Shown one piece after another: positions 1 through 11,657 of a stretch of DNA of 64,000 nt. The stretch lies in the NCBI RefSeq assembly GCF_029784155.1, contig NC_073692.1:161167582-161231581 (forward strand). Direction: 5' to 3'. The notes under the pieces were generated by a model. It was not told the DNA's origin. It worked only from the letters and a program-made list of their open reading frames with translations, and ran no database searches. This stretch comes from Uranotaenia lowii (Eukaryota > Arthropoda > Insecta > Diptera > Culicidae). Numbering within the stretch: position 1 is the stretch's first letter; every line of letters starts with the position of its first letter. A program made the translations under genes and the position numbers.

Positions 1-840
1 ACTAATGAAAACGTTTGAAATTCATTCTTGTTGGAATAACAAGAACCTAATGCAGTCAGACTGTCTCCTCAAGCTCCCGATATTTATTACCGGTATTATT
101 CCCGTCCAGTTGCGACACTCATCGTCCTCGTTTTTGTGGGTGTTTATTTTCTCGAGTAAAGAAATTCATCGAGAAGTTTTTATTACCTAGTAATAATGGC
201 AAACGTCTTTTCTCTGAATTATCATTTCTCAAAGCCCTTTTGTCTCTGCAAGGGAGTCACTGATTCCGGCGCTTTTGCCAATGATCATTGTGATGGTCCC
301 GAAACGCCTTTTTCACGGGAACATTCTGTGTGGAACATCCGGTGATGGGAAAGGAAAATAGGGGAAAGTTCCCACTGGGTTGATTTGATCAGGAAAAATT
401 GGGTTGGGGGACTTCGACGACGGCGGGAAAATGGAAAAGACGATTTATTATGCTGCCATGCTTCGGATGGACGTCGTCATGGGGCCACTCTTCTTCAGCC
501 AGGCAGCGATGGAGAACGATAGCAACAATAATAAAACCAATCTCGGTCAAACGACCAGAAGAAAACAGATAAAGAAAGAATGAAAGGGCCCCCTCTTAAA
601 TCACGAAGATGATTTATATTTTCACCAGTAAGAGAATCATCCCCCCTTACTCTGGACGTTGGTACAAAAGGGTAGGAGTCGGCCAGGAGAGAGGGACTGT
701 CTACTTTCTGGGATTGAAATTGAGCCTGGAATACAAAAATCTGAGGTGCCGGAATCAAGACGAAAAAAAAAACTCCCAGGACACATCGTCCCTCCAGAAT
801 GGATGGCGAAGGATGGGCACACGACAAAATACATAAATTA
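1..840. other. unique, moderately GC-rich non-coding stretch
   Basis: Less AT-rich than the DNA to its right and without visible repeats. Short open frames occur on both strands (for example 495-827 minus and 609-836 plus), but they overlap one another, have no recognisable domain and look like chance. It could be conserved intronic or regulatory DNA; nothing in the sequence alone proves that. Confidence 0.35.
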
Positions 841-3179
841 AGACAGATTTCACACTTCGCATTCAGTCAAACAATGTTGTCCCACTGTAGAGCTGGTTCA
901 ATAAACTGGGTCATTTTTGGAGGGAAAAATCGTGCCATGACATTGTATTTGGCTAGTATAAGGTTAAACTAACTGGAATTGCAACATGATATTAACTACG
1001 AAGAATGGAAATGAAAATCATGCAAATGATTATATTTCGTCAAACTTGATAAGTTTAAATAATCGAAAACTTTTTTCGATTGGTCTACATTTTTTTTAAA
1101 TAACGTTATTCTCTTAGAACGCATTTTTACTCAAAAGCTTAAAAATAGCTGAGAATTTTTTTTTAAAACGTGCTTTGGGAAAAACAGGGTAGATCAGCTA
1201 CAAAATGCTAAAAAATAAAGTTTCTCATTGACCAAAGCTGAAGATAGTAGTTTTGCGTTGCGCATAAGGATATTTTTTTTGAAATTTTTTAAGATCATGA
1301 CTATTAAAAAGAGGTTTTAAATAATAATTCATTAACAACGAATCGTAAAAATAGTTCAGTCACAGTAGATAAATTTTTAAAAGTGGATTGGAAATTTGAT
1401 GGAAAAAATGTATTGGAAATTTTTACGGATTTTCAAAGGTAGCATTTTTTTGAATATTATGCCAATTTGCAATCTCTCCGATTTTGTACACTTGAATTCA
1501 ACTCTGCACCTGATTTTAAGTACATAAACGCGAGATATCCGCAATTAATTTATATTCACCAGAAAGAAAATTGCATTCCGGTTCTATTAGAGTAAATACA
1601 GAAAGATGAAAACGTTGATTTAAAAAAAAAAATCAGTGCCTACTTCAGTGGGCTTTAAAAAGCGCAGGCTGTTCTTTAACGAAAATTTATACTTTTGCCC
1701 TATAAGTGGTTCATTCTTCTGCCCCTCTTAGATTTTTTTGTGATTTACAGCTCATTGTGCAAGACAGAGACATTGATGAAATTCTTTCTTCGGCATTCGA
1801 TAGGGGTTGAAAACAACTAAATTATTGTTTATGTGTGTAACACTTCCTTTTAAAACATGAATTTTGATTGCTCAAACATGTTTGCCGATTTTGTTTGGTT
1901 TTTAATGTATGTATGTTGAATGTTTGTTATCCACCATGGGTGCACAGATTCACCACAGTTCCTGCCTAAGTATGTGCTTACGTGCATTCTTTTAGATTTT
2001 TAAGTTCGACAAATCTCCAATGTTCTCCAAAATTTCTATTTTCTCGGTTTTTTGATAGTCCTAAATCTTAATTTCTATTAACTGGTACTTTTACCTTTAC
2101 TTACCCTAATCTATAACAAGTGGAATCACGTAGAAATAAAGTTGCGAATCAGGGGGTTCAAGCTACGGAAATGTAAAATGCGGTTTTAACATGGTGAATT
2201 GAGGGATACACAGGAAAAAATCTAAAGCATTCTATTAGAAATAAACTATGTAATTCTCATATTCGAAAAATAATGCATATTTTTGATGATTTTATAACAT
2301 CTTCATGATGTTTTTATACTGAGAAGGTCCAGTAGTGTAATATCACAACTTGCTATGCATTATTACACCGAAGTATTTACCACAGCAAATCAATCGATAT
2401 TCTATTTATTTAGTTTTTGTTTTTAATTCTAGGAGTCCAACATCCGGATATGTGGCTGAATATAATATGTTTTAACCCCATTTTTTCGGTTAAGTTTAGA
2501 TACGGTTTAGCTTATGATTAGGATGATCAGGACAATGTTGACCTTTACCAGACATATTATAATCAACATTGGTAACTCTCAACATGAAGATGTACATCAA
2601 CACCACCCCATGAAGAAAGTTGTTATTAAAAGAGTCAAGTTGGCGTGTTTTGTCGAGAATTTCATAATTTGTTTTTTTTTTTATCAGTAAATCTGTTTTG
2701 TCAAAAAAAATTCTTCAATTCAATGGGATATCGGTTAATACACAACCTATAATTTATAGGAGATTTTCATTATAAACATTGGCATTACAAATTACCGATT
2801 ACCGATTACCGAATGAAAATTCGAGAGAAATTAAAGGCTTTGCTTTGACTTCGAACGCAGTAAAATAAGCATGCTTTACAAAATCGAAAAGTTCGATGCA
2901 AGCTATTTCTGGCCGTAGGACGCTTTCTGTCAACAGAATTTGGAAGATGTAGAATTACGAGAACTGGGCCTGCAGGCACACACATCGAGAGGAGATGATA
3001 TGCCCCTCGCATTTCGTTTATGCGGTTGGGCTAAGCTTTGGTGCTTGTATCGTTTGATTGCTAACATAAGCCCAGTGATAGTTAATGCTTCAAGATGGCT
3101 CCAAACCAGAGCTGCAAATGATCAGTGTCAGACAGCCAATATCACTCAACTTTGATATTGCTTTGTCTATTTGTGTCTA
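841..3179. other. AT-rich non-coding DNA with one dispersed repeat copy
   Basis: No gene is seen. About 1085-1585 resembles 61050-61355: both contain a GGGAAAAA block, a run of T, and end near the words TATTCACCAGAAAG. This points to two old copies of one dispersed repeat. A short TTACCGA triplet repeat lies near 2790-2812. The rest is featureless AT-rich sequence. Confidence 0.4.
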
Positions 3180-4511
3180 AAGCTTAGTTCTTTTAGAAAT
3201 GGGACAGTTACGAATGCGTGTATCTCAAAAACCTTTCGTTTGATCTTAATACTTTCTATGAAGGAAATGAAGGTAATCTTATGATAATTCATGAAAAAAT
3301 TTGAAAAACATTATTTATCGTTTTTTGTAAGAAAAAAATCTACTTTATTCTTGGTACCTCCCTTCGGCCAGCGCACACCTTTTTCAGTCATGATAATGAT
3401 CAGTTTTTCAAACTAATACTTCGTCTAATCTGTATTTTAGGTGGCTACATCCCCCTCCTTCAATTTCTGATACTTTTCGGACCAATACTTCTCTTTTAAA
3501 AGAAACTAAGGCCGTTTTAGTGGATACAGCTGTTTTGAAATTAACAAATTTGATTATTTTTGAGCCACTTTTTGAGCGTTTTTAATGGAATTTCTGCTGG
3601 CAAAATCTGGCAATAATGAAGTAAAACCATGAGGAAATTGAACTTAAAGTATAATCGGTTAGTATAGATCGTTGGTTGCGAAGGATACATAAGCGATTTT
3701 TTTTAGGCTTTTGAAAAGAGTGAAAATCATAGTTTTCGTTTTGAAAATTGTTGTTTTTTTTTCCACAGGAGCAGAATTTTGGCAAATCATTATATTTTAT
3801 ACAAAATAATAAGCAAATACAAACTTTAATATATCCGGGACCTTGCCACGAGCAGAAGTGGTATAGGATTCAAACGCTGGAATTTGTTTAAAATAGGGTA
3901 TTTCATAAGTTTTGTCGTTCATCAGAAATCATCTGTCCCATAGCCTCGGAACCAGATATACAGCTTACGAGCTGTTGATCTAGCAAATTTTTTTTGTTTG
4001 AGGTTAGGTTTGAATGACTTATTAAAAAGCAACACTTTCATCTCATCGGAGAAATTTTTTTTTGGAAATTTCAGCGATCTACCCTTACTTTTTCGCTTAT
4101 TGAAATGAAAAATGCTGGTATGAGACTTAACTTCCCTGACGACCCTTAGCCGAAGTTGCCGATCATATTCTTCACTCCAATGGTTGATTTGAACTTTGTG
4201 GACATTTTGACAGTATTTCCATACTTTTCCACCACTCACACACAGTAGATCTTTGAATAATCAACGGTTTTGTCGGCTATCAATTTAATAATGATGGATT
4301 TTGAATGAAACTGTGCAAAATTATTTTTTCCTTTTTCTCTTGCATCGTGAATATCTCAAAAAAGCGTAAATTTTAAATTTTGAAAAAAAAAAAATAGTTC
4401 GGATAGTACTTTTTACAGGCAACAAAATGCTGTCAAAATTTCGAATATCCAATTACTAGTAAACGAGTTATTATCAAAAGAAAGTGTCCCATTTCTAAAA
4501 GAACTAAGCTT
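3180..4511. mobile_element. TA-flanked DNA transposon with 27-bp TIRs (Tc1/mariner-like remnant or MITE)
   Basis: The left end starts AAGCTTAGTTCTTTTAGAAA and continues to GGGACA; the right end (4485-4511) is its exact reverse complement over 27 bp. Both ends are flanked by TA (3178-3179 and 4512-4513), the target duplication expected of Tc1/mariner-class elements. After the 27 bp the ends diverge. The 1.33-kb interior has one open stretch on the minus strand (about 3922-4239, basic, about 105 codons, no ATG at its head). It is too weak to call a transposase, although one short stretch faintly recalls a Tc1-type DNA-binding region. Likely non-autonomous or decayed. Confidence 0.75.
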
Positions 4512-6540
4512 TATGTCATGAGACACTGATTTTTGGTCAGCGACATCAGCTTACAATATCATGACCAAGTTAAATGAACGACTTGCTAAGACTTTTTGCT
4601 AAGACTTTTTTCTTCTTAAAACCAACAACTACATTTTTTCAACTTTTGCGCAACTTATAACGTAAAATCCCTCCCAACACAGTCAGAAAATGAAACAGAA
4701 AGGTAACCGTATTTATGATGCGAGTGGAGTATATTGGTCATGCTCGAACGAAATCGACTGAAATTTATCAGCTTTGCTCCAAACGATTAAGTGCGAAAAA
4801 TGTGGCTCCAGAGAGTAATTCAAGCTAGGACAAAAAGTTGCATTCTTATAATCAAACCACTGCATGCGTTAAGCAACTTAACTAGTTCTTGTCATGTGAA
4901 TCTGAAGAAATTAAAATAAAATTTCTTACATTCATAATCGTGGCTCCAGAGAGTTAATAATCGAGATTCTTTACCAATTGTTCGAGATGGTAATTAAACT
5001 GTTTACTAACAACCAATCAAAAAATTTTTGACAGCTCACAACACATTAGTTTCAGAATAATTGAACGGAAATAAATCATTTGAAATGTTTTTTTTTTTCA
5101 TTTTCTGAGGGGGATTGATCCCTCTTTTGAAAAGGTTGTTTAGGAGATCCGAGGAAAAAAAAATTATAGTTCCACAAAAAACTGTAAATTTAAGTTTTTT
5201 TTATGTAGATTGAAGTAGTTTGGAGTGTGGTTTTTTTATGTGATGATTTTTAAATAACAAATAGTTTGCAATATTTCGAATATGAAATTAATAGGAAATA
5301 ACACATGAGAAAATAAGATCATTAAAACTAGGAAAACATTTATTGTGAATTATTGTGTTGAAAAAAAACATCAACCCATATTCAACTTCATGCGCTTCGA
5401 GGAAACTGATGTTTTTTTGCATTTTGTTTATTCTGTTCGTTGCATTTGTGATCCATGTTCAAGATTTGGAACTTTGCTTCGATTAACATATTGATGTGCT
5501 TATTGGCAACCAATCTTGCGCAAGATGTACAAAGAATGTATTTATCGGCAAATAAATTCTGATTCGAGTAAGACCACATTAAAGTTTCAATAGTTTTTCT
5601 TTTAACTCCGACAGCTGATTCTTCTGGACAAGTTTTAGAAATTTGTTCAAAATGGGTCTAAATTGTATGAGTAAATTTAAAAAAAAATTAGATTAAGAAC
5701 TATTCGTCCTCACACCTTCATGGTATCGTTTATTATTGGTTAACACTTTGAATTTTGCAATTAGGGGCCGTTCATTCCGATGCGTTTTTATGAGCTATTT
5801 TATGATTTCCGTTGAAAAATAACAGAGCTATGTAGCTTTGAAGTATGGTTTTAATTTATTAACAAAAAAAATATAAACAAATCCAACTTGAAAAATAAAA
5901 ATGTAAGAAATCAGAAAAAAAACATGTGTTTTTAAATCGTACTGCCGGCGCAAACCCGTCAGGTAATTATAAAAAATCCCCATACCCAAATGTAAAGTTT
6001 TCAACTCGTTTTTAAAACGATTTTTTTTATTTTAATCCACATAATCCGTCTGCACATTTTCGGTGGGACTGGTAAGGATGAAATTGCATGAAGATTCAGA
6101 CTGCAAATACAGAGTTGTTCAAAAATTTAAACTAAAATAAAATACAAAATATTCACCCCAGCGAATTGTTGTCTTAATTTACAAAATCTGTGCCTCGGAA
6201 ATAAGCAAAACAAATCTGACTGTATTTTGTAAGTGACGGGTTCTGACAAAAATATATCTCTTTTTCCGAAGGTCTATAAAAACAATTAAATTTCCGTTGG
6301 TAAGATCATGGATAGATGATTAAAGTTATGTAACTATCTTACCTATTTTTCGCACCTTTTTTGTGAATGTCTGAAAATCCTGATCATCTAAATTTTAGTC
6401 TTGAGATTTCAGAATGCCATCGAAACATAAATCTCCAAAAAGTTTCATGCAAACTTAAAACGAAACAAAACAGATGCTGCCCCAGCCAGCTTTCCGAAAG
6501 CGTAAAAAGTCTGAAAATAATTTAACAACGATACTAAAGT
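4512..6540. other. AT-rich non-coding DNA
   Basis: No gene or clear element is seen. A 16-bp direct repeat GTGGCTCCAGAGAGT(t/a) occurs at about 4800 and 4940. Poly(A)/poly(T) runs are frequent. The 5388-5579 minus open frame has no recognisable content. Confidence 0.35.
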
Positions 6541-7442
6541 GGGCCTAATGCGGTCGACCTCGGAGTGTTCTTTTTTCATTTTCTCTTATTTCCAGGAAAT
6601 TTCCTCAAAGAAAAAGCAAAGGAAGACAGCCGGAGAAAAATCTCCTATAACGCCAATAAGGAGCTATCATCGGGATGGCAAAAGTAAGATAGTGAATAAA
6701 CAATGAACATTCTGCTGAACCCTGGCCGGCATCGAGATGATGAATGTGAGCATTGCTGGAGTTTTCCCTTCTCGGGGGTTTGTGAATGAACGGGTAAGAG
6801 AATTCGCCGTCTGTGGAGCAGTAGAATGTTCCGTTCCCAACGTTCTCGGATTTTCCTTCCCCAATCGGTTGAAGGTCGCAGGAAACCTTCTTAGCTGGGG
6901 TTCAGCTGGTCCTGGCCTTAGGGGAACAGCTTTTTATGTATTTTTTTTTTCTATTCCTATTCCTATCCCTTGGCCCGTTGCTGAGAATTTGGGACAATCC
7001 TTTGGAAAAGTAAGTATGTAACCATCATGGGATCGAAATAACGCTGCAGGTTATTTAAAGGGGAGGCACCCAGAGAAAAAAGTTTGAACTGGCCTCATTT
7101 AAATATTTGTTCCGAGGGAAACGGAATTAGGACTCAAACATAGAACTTGAGAGCTACAGTAAATATCTAGAAGCAAATTTTTGTTGAAAATCCAAATTTT
7201 TAAACGATTTAAACAAACTTTAAATTACCAGTAACATCTTACTCTGATAATACGATGATTTGGTAGTTGTGGGATAATTTGAAAAAAAAAAAAATCAAGA
7301 CGTTCAATGAAATGTTTAACTTGTTTCTAAGAAAAAGCAACAACATCCAAAGACATCCGAACGTAACATTAAACATTTATCAATTTGCATTCAAATCTTT
7401 TTCACATCTTTGTGTTTTTTATGTACTTTTTTTTTTAAAATT
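6541..7442. other. GC-richer unique island, then AT-rich lead-in to the satellite
   Basis: 6541-7030 is less AT-rich than its surroundings, shows no repeat structure and has overlapping short frames on both strands (6667-6864 minus, 6737-7021 plus), none with recognisable domains. A pyrimidine-rich stretch with TATTCC repeats lies near 6949-6968. It may be conserved non-coding DNA. 7031-7442 is AT-rich without features. Confidence 0.3.
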
Positions 7443-9117
7443 TTTGTCATTTTTTTCATTTTTGTCATTTTTGTCATTTTTGTCATTTTTGTCATTTTTA
7501 TCATTTCTGTCATTTTTGTCATTTTTGTCATTTTTGTCATTTTTGTTATTTTTGTCATTTTTATCATTTTTGTAATTTTTGTCATTTTTGTCATTTTTGT
7601 CGTTTTTGTCGTTTTTGTCATTTTTGTCATTTTTGTCATTTTTGTCATTTTTGTCATTTTTGTCATTTTTGTCATTTTTGTCATTTTTGTCATTTTTGTC
7701 ATTTTTGTCATTTTTGTCATTTTTGTCATTTTTGTCATTTTTGTCATTTTTGTCATTTTTGTCATTTTTGTCATTTTTGTCATTTTTGTCATTTTTGTCA
7801 TTTTTGTCATTTTCGTCATTTTTGTCATTTTTGTCATTTTTGTCATTTTTGTCATTTTTGTCATTTTTGTCATTTTTGTCATTTTTGTCATTTTTGTCAT
7901 TTTTGTCATTTTTGTCATTTTTGTCATTTTTGTCATTTTTGTCATTTTTGTCATTTTTGTCATTTTTGTCATTTTTGTCATTTTTGTCATTTTTGTCATT
8001 TTTGTCATTTTTGTCATTTTTGTCATTTTTGTCATTTTTGTCATTTTTGTCATTTTTGTCATTTTTGTCATTTTTGTCATTTTTGTCATTTTTGTCATTT
8101 TTGTCATTTTTGTCATTTTTGTCATTTTTGTCATTTTTGTCATTTTTGTCATTTTTGTCATTTTTGTCATTTTTGTCATTTTTGTCATTTTTGTCATTTT
8201 TGTCATTTTTGTCATTTTTGTCATTTTTGTCATTTTTGTCATTTTTGTCATTTTTGTCATTTTTGTCATTTTTGTCATTTTTGTCATTTTTGTCATTTTT
8301 GTCATTTTTGTCACTTTTGTCATTTTTGTCATTTTGTCATTTTTGTCATTTTGTCATTTTTGTAATTTTTGTAATTTTTGTCATTTTTGTCATTTTTGTC
8401 ATTTTTGTGATTTTTGTGATTTTTGTAATTTTTGTCATTTTTGTCATTTTTGTCATTTTTGTCATTTTTGTCATTTTTGTCATTTTTGTCATTTTTGTCA
8501 TTTTTGTCATTTTTGTCATTTTTGTCATTTTTGTCATTTTTGTCATTTTTGTCATTTTTGTCATTTTTGTCATTTTTGTCATTTTTGTCATTTTTGTCAT
8601 TTTTGTCATTTTTGTCATTTTTGTCATTTTTGTCATTTTTGTCATTTTTGTCATTTTTGTCATTTTTGTCATTTTTGTCATTTTTGTCATTTTTGTCATT
8701 TTTGACATTTTTGACATTGTCATGTTTGTCATTTTTGTCATTTTTGTCATTTTTGTCATTTTTGTCATTTTTGTCATTTTTGTCATTTTTGTCATTTTTG
8801 TCATTTTTGTCATTTTTGTCATTTTTGTCATTTTTGTCATTTTTGTCATTTTTGTCATTTTTGTCATTTTTGTCATTTTTGTCATTTTTGTCATTTTTGT
8901 CATTTTTGTCATTTTTGTCATTTTTGTCATTTTTGTCATTTTTGTCATTTTTGTCATTTTTGTAATTTTTATCATTTTTGTCATTTTTATCATTTTTGTC
9001 ATTGTTGTTATTTTTGTCATTTTTGTCATTTTTGTCATTTTTGTCATTTTTGTCATTTTTGTCATTTTTGTCATTTTTGTAATTTTTCTCATTTTTGTCA
9101 TTTTTGTCATTTTTGTG
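7443..9117. repeat. giant 9-bp satellite (TTTTTGTCA)n, about 185 copies
   Basis: A head-to-tail 9-bp unit, TTTTTGTCA, runs for about 1.67 kb. Three nearly perfect blocks (about 7618-8310, 8436-8700, 8724-8960) are separated by short zones of variant units (GTAATTTTT, GTGATTTTT, GACATTTTT). Two single-base deletions near 8331 and 8350 shift the phase. The outer margins are more degenerate, as expected when slippage and unequal exchange homogenise the core. Because the unit is a multiple of three, several frames stay open on both strands and give tripeptide repeats (FVI, SFL, HFC; MTK on the minus strand). These are artefacts, not genes. Confidence 0.98.
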
Positions 9118-10412
9118 TATAATGTAAGTTTTGTTATTTTCGTTATTTCTTTAGTGCTGGTCATTTTTTAAAACTCGGCAGCACTATTCTTAAAGAGAAT
9201 GACTCAAGTGTTGCGTTTAAAATTAGTAAATTCATTAGTTGTACCAAGATAATTTTTTATATGAACCATTGCCTTGCAGCTTAATACTCAATCAGAGTTA
9301 ATCTTACCGGGAAACTCCAATCTTCGTAAAACGCTCTATTCGCTTTTGATCCTTTTTATGAAACTGCGAGCCGAAAAAGAAAGCATAACTCCATCTGAAA
9401 GGGAGCCAGAGTTTTGTCTAACGAAAGGATATAATCCCCGGTGCTGGAAGAAAAAAAAATGGAAACTTTTCCCACCTGCACTTCCGGGCTCCCCGTCAAC
9501 AAGAGAAGAAAGTTTCGCCAAACAACTTCCAAATAACAAAATATCCAGAACAGAAAGAACCGATCTGAGTTAAACTGAAAGGTGCCGAAAGCAAGTCCAA
9601 AATAATTCCCTCCTTTGAAATCCAACAACAGCAACTCCTCCGCGGATATCGGTTGCCAATGGCGGAATCGTGTCTGAGTTACCGGAACGACCGGAACTTT
9701 AAACTTTCGGAATAATGCTGCCCGATTGTCTGACAGACAGGCCAGAAGGAAGGAAGAGGGAAAAACAGACCTCTTCTCGGTAGCCTTTATTCTAGTACTC
9801 AAGAATAAACTTCCTCACTCATGAAATGCTTTAGATTTGTGTGGATAAAGTAGTAATGAAGCACCGTTTGAATTGTTTTAGGGGAACTCTCAATTTATCT
9901 ACTCAGAATATAAATGCTGAGTGAGCAGAACTATTAGTTTGGTTAAACTGAACTTCAATTTTATTATGAAATAAGTGCAGTAATTTCAGAGAGATAACTC
10001 TTTTTTTCAATTTGGCATTCAGTTCAGTCTTGTTGAATCCCGACCAATTCATTAAATATTTTTCTACCGTCAGATCTCAGAGTTGAGGTTTAAGATTTTT
10101 AAAATCGTTGAAAAACATTTGTATGATTCAACTCGGGCAACTTGCAATGTCTGAAAAGTGTCAAATTCACTTAAACAGCTTTGGCTTTGAGAGACATTTT
10201 TGTCAGATTTATTTTGAAATCCTCTATCTCGATCATTAACTCAACAACAACAAATAATCGAAAGATTGTTCTTAAAAAACCCTGTTTCTCAAACTTCGAG
10301 ACGACAAATCTCAAAAAATCGTATTTCATATCATGAGTGAACCCTTTGATATTGATAATAATATTGTATAGAAACAAAATTTAAGTCGAAGTTTGAAAGA
10401 TCCGAAATTCTA
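9118..10412. other. non-coding DNA with a GC-richer island
   Basis: 9270-9830 is a GC-richer unique island with overlapping short frames on both strands (9274-9573 plus, 9356-9802 minus) and no recognisable domain. The remainder is AT-rich without identifiable features. Candidate conserved non-coding DNA only. Confidence 0.3.
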
Positions 10413-10620
10413 GGGAGTGTATATGAAAAAAAAATGCAAAACTTTGTATTGTGAATAACTTTCCAATGCATGGATGTAAATTGATGAAATTTCCAGCGAA
10501 ATTACCTGGTAACGTCTTGTTAACATATGTTATTTTTTGTGATGTTCTGTTAAGTGGATTTTAAGATAGCGGCCAATGAAGAAATTTTTCAACATTAATT
10601 TTTGGCAACACGTGCACCAT

Positions 10621-10631
10621 CTATAATGCAT
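10621..10631. repeat. target-site duplication of the SINE (left copy)
   Basis: CTATAATGCAT, identical to 10823-10833 on the other side of the SINE. Confidence 0.8.
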
Positions 10632-10822
10632 TATTTTTTTTTTTCGATTATAGTCGTTTTGCCATCTTTATGGCATTCGCGACTTTATCAACGTTACAGT
10701 TGGCGGATCGTTATTGAAAAACTTATCCGGTACAACTGTGTTCGATGTTTACTCTTGGGCTCGAACTCGCGGACATCGGCTCAGGAGACAACAGACTTGC
10801 CAACTGAGCTATATCACAAGTC
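10632..10822 (-). mobile_element. tRNA-derived SINE, complete with target duplication
   Basis: Read on the minus strand, the head is tRNA-like, with an A-box TAGCTCAGTTGG (10800-10811) and a B-box GAGTTCGAGCCC (10757-10768). These form the internal RNA polymerase III promoter typical of SINEs. An unrelated body follows, ending in an A-tail that reads as a T-run at about 10634-10644 on the plus strand. The 11-bp word CTATAATGCAT flanks it at 10621-10631 and 10823-10833, a convincing target duplication from LINE-driven insertion. No protein is encoded. Confidence 0.85.
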
Positions 10823-10833
10823 CTATAATGCAT
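10823..10833. repeat. target-site duplication of the SINE (right copy)
   Basis: CTATAATGCAT, identical to 10621-10631. Confidence 0.8.
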
Positions 10834-11387
10834 ACTATAATCATCCTTTTTTTTTTCAAATCAAGGCTTTTTTTATTACATTTTCTGTTTCCTGATGCTT
10901 CCTTCAAAATAACTGAAATTTCGAGGAAGAATGACTTTAATGGGTTAAATTCCTATAAAAAAGGAGAAAACATAACTGAAAATTTTCAATTTGGTCGAAG
11001 TTATAACAAATTTTATCACTCCACTGCCGTTTTTGCGTTATGGCACAATTCAAGATCCAACTTAACAAAATATAAATTTCACTAGACCGGAGCGCTTTGC
11101 AGAGAAAACGGTCACTTCAGTATTGGATGCCATATCGAAAACTACTTGACAGATTATCACCAAATCACTGAAAATTTCATCAAATCCATCAAAAGTTATT
11201 CACGAAACAAAGTGTTGCATTTTTTTTTTTCACTCCTTACTTATCTCATGTCCAATCTTCAGAAATTTCAATCTGCCGTCGAATTAAACCGGAAAGATCT
11301 GAGTGAAGCTTTATTTGGCCATTTATTATCCAGAAAAATAATCAGTTATAACTTGTTGAAGTTTAATTTGATCAAAAAAAAATGTTT

Positions 11388-11400
11388 AGCCGGATGAAGT
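11388..11400. repeat. target-site duplication of the Jockey-type element (left)
   Basis: AGCCGGATGAAGT, identical to 15945-15957. A following T is shared as well but merges with the poly(T) that represents the element's A-tail. Confidence 0.9.
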
Positions 11401-11434
11401 TTTTTTTTTTTTTTTATTTTTTTTTAAATATGTC

Positions 11435-11440
11435 TTTATT
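11435..11440 (-). terminator. polyadenylation signal AATAAA of the Jockey-type element
   Basis: AATAAA on the minus strand, just upstream of the A-tail that begins at about 11426 and runs to 11401. The position is right for cleavage and polyadenylation of the element's RNA. Confidence 0.7.
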
Positions 11441-11657
11441 TGTATCAAATCATGATTACACTTATATTACATTATTGCATTAAACTAGGTGTTCAGCTCA
11501 ATAATGAACTGTTCATAGCCCTATAAGTAACTAGATTATAAAAATTTATTTATAAGATTTAAATTTGCTGAGCGCAATCAAGTTTTTAATGTAGGAGAAC
11601 ATCCTGTAATAGCAAAAATATTTTATACTTAAAACTAAACACTATCTTAAAATTAAA

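Larger units (their letters stand above)
10413..11236. mobile_element. inverted-repeat element (MITE-like) with a nested SINE
   Basis: The left arm (about 10413-10590) starts GGGAGTGTAT, followed by an A-run and TGCAAAACTTTGT. The right arm (about 11110-11236) is a diverged reverse complement ending TTTCACTCC. A related single arm lies at 24943-25150. The tRNA-derived SINE at 10632-10822 sits between the arms with its own target duplication, so it inserted later. No transposase frame is visible. Outer boundaries are approximate and I saw no target duplication for the outer element. Confidence 0.6.

Noticed and set aside
7391..9171. Very long open frames (177 to 530 codons) on both strands
   Set aside because: They are translations of a 9-bp satellite, giving pure tripeptide repeats in several frames; no gene is supported.
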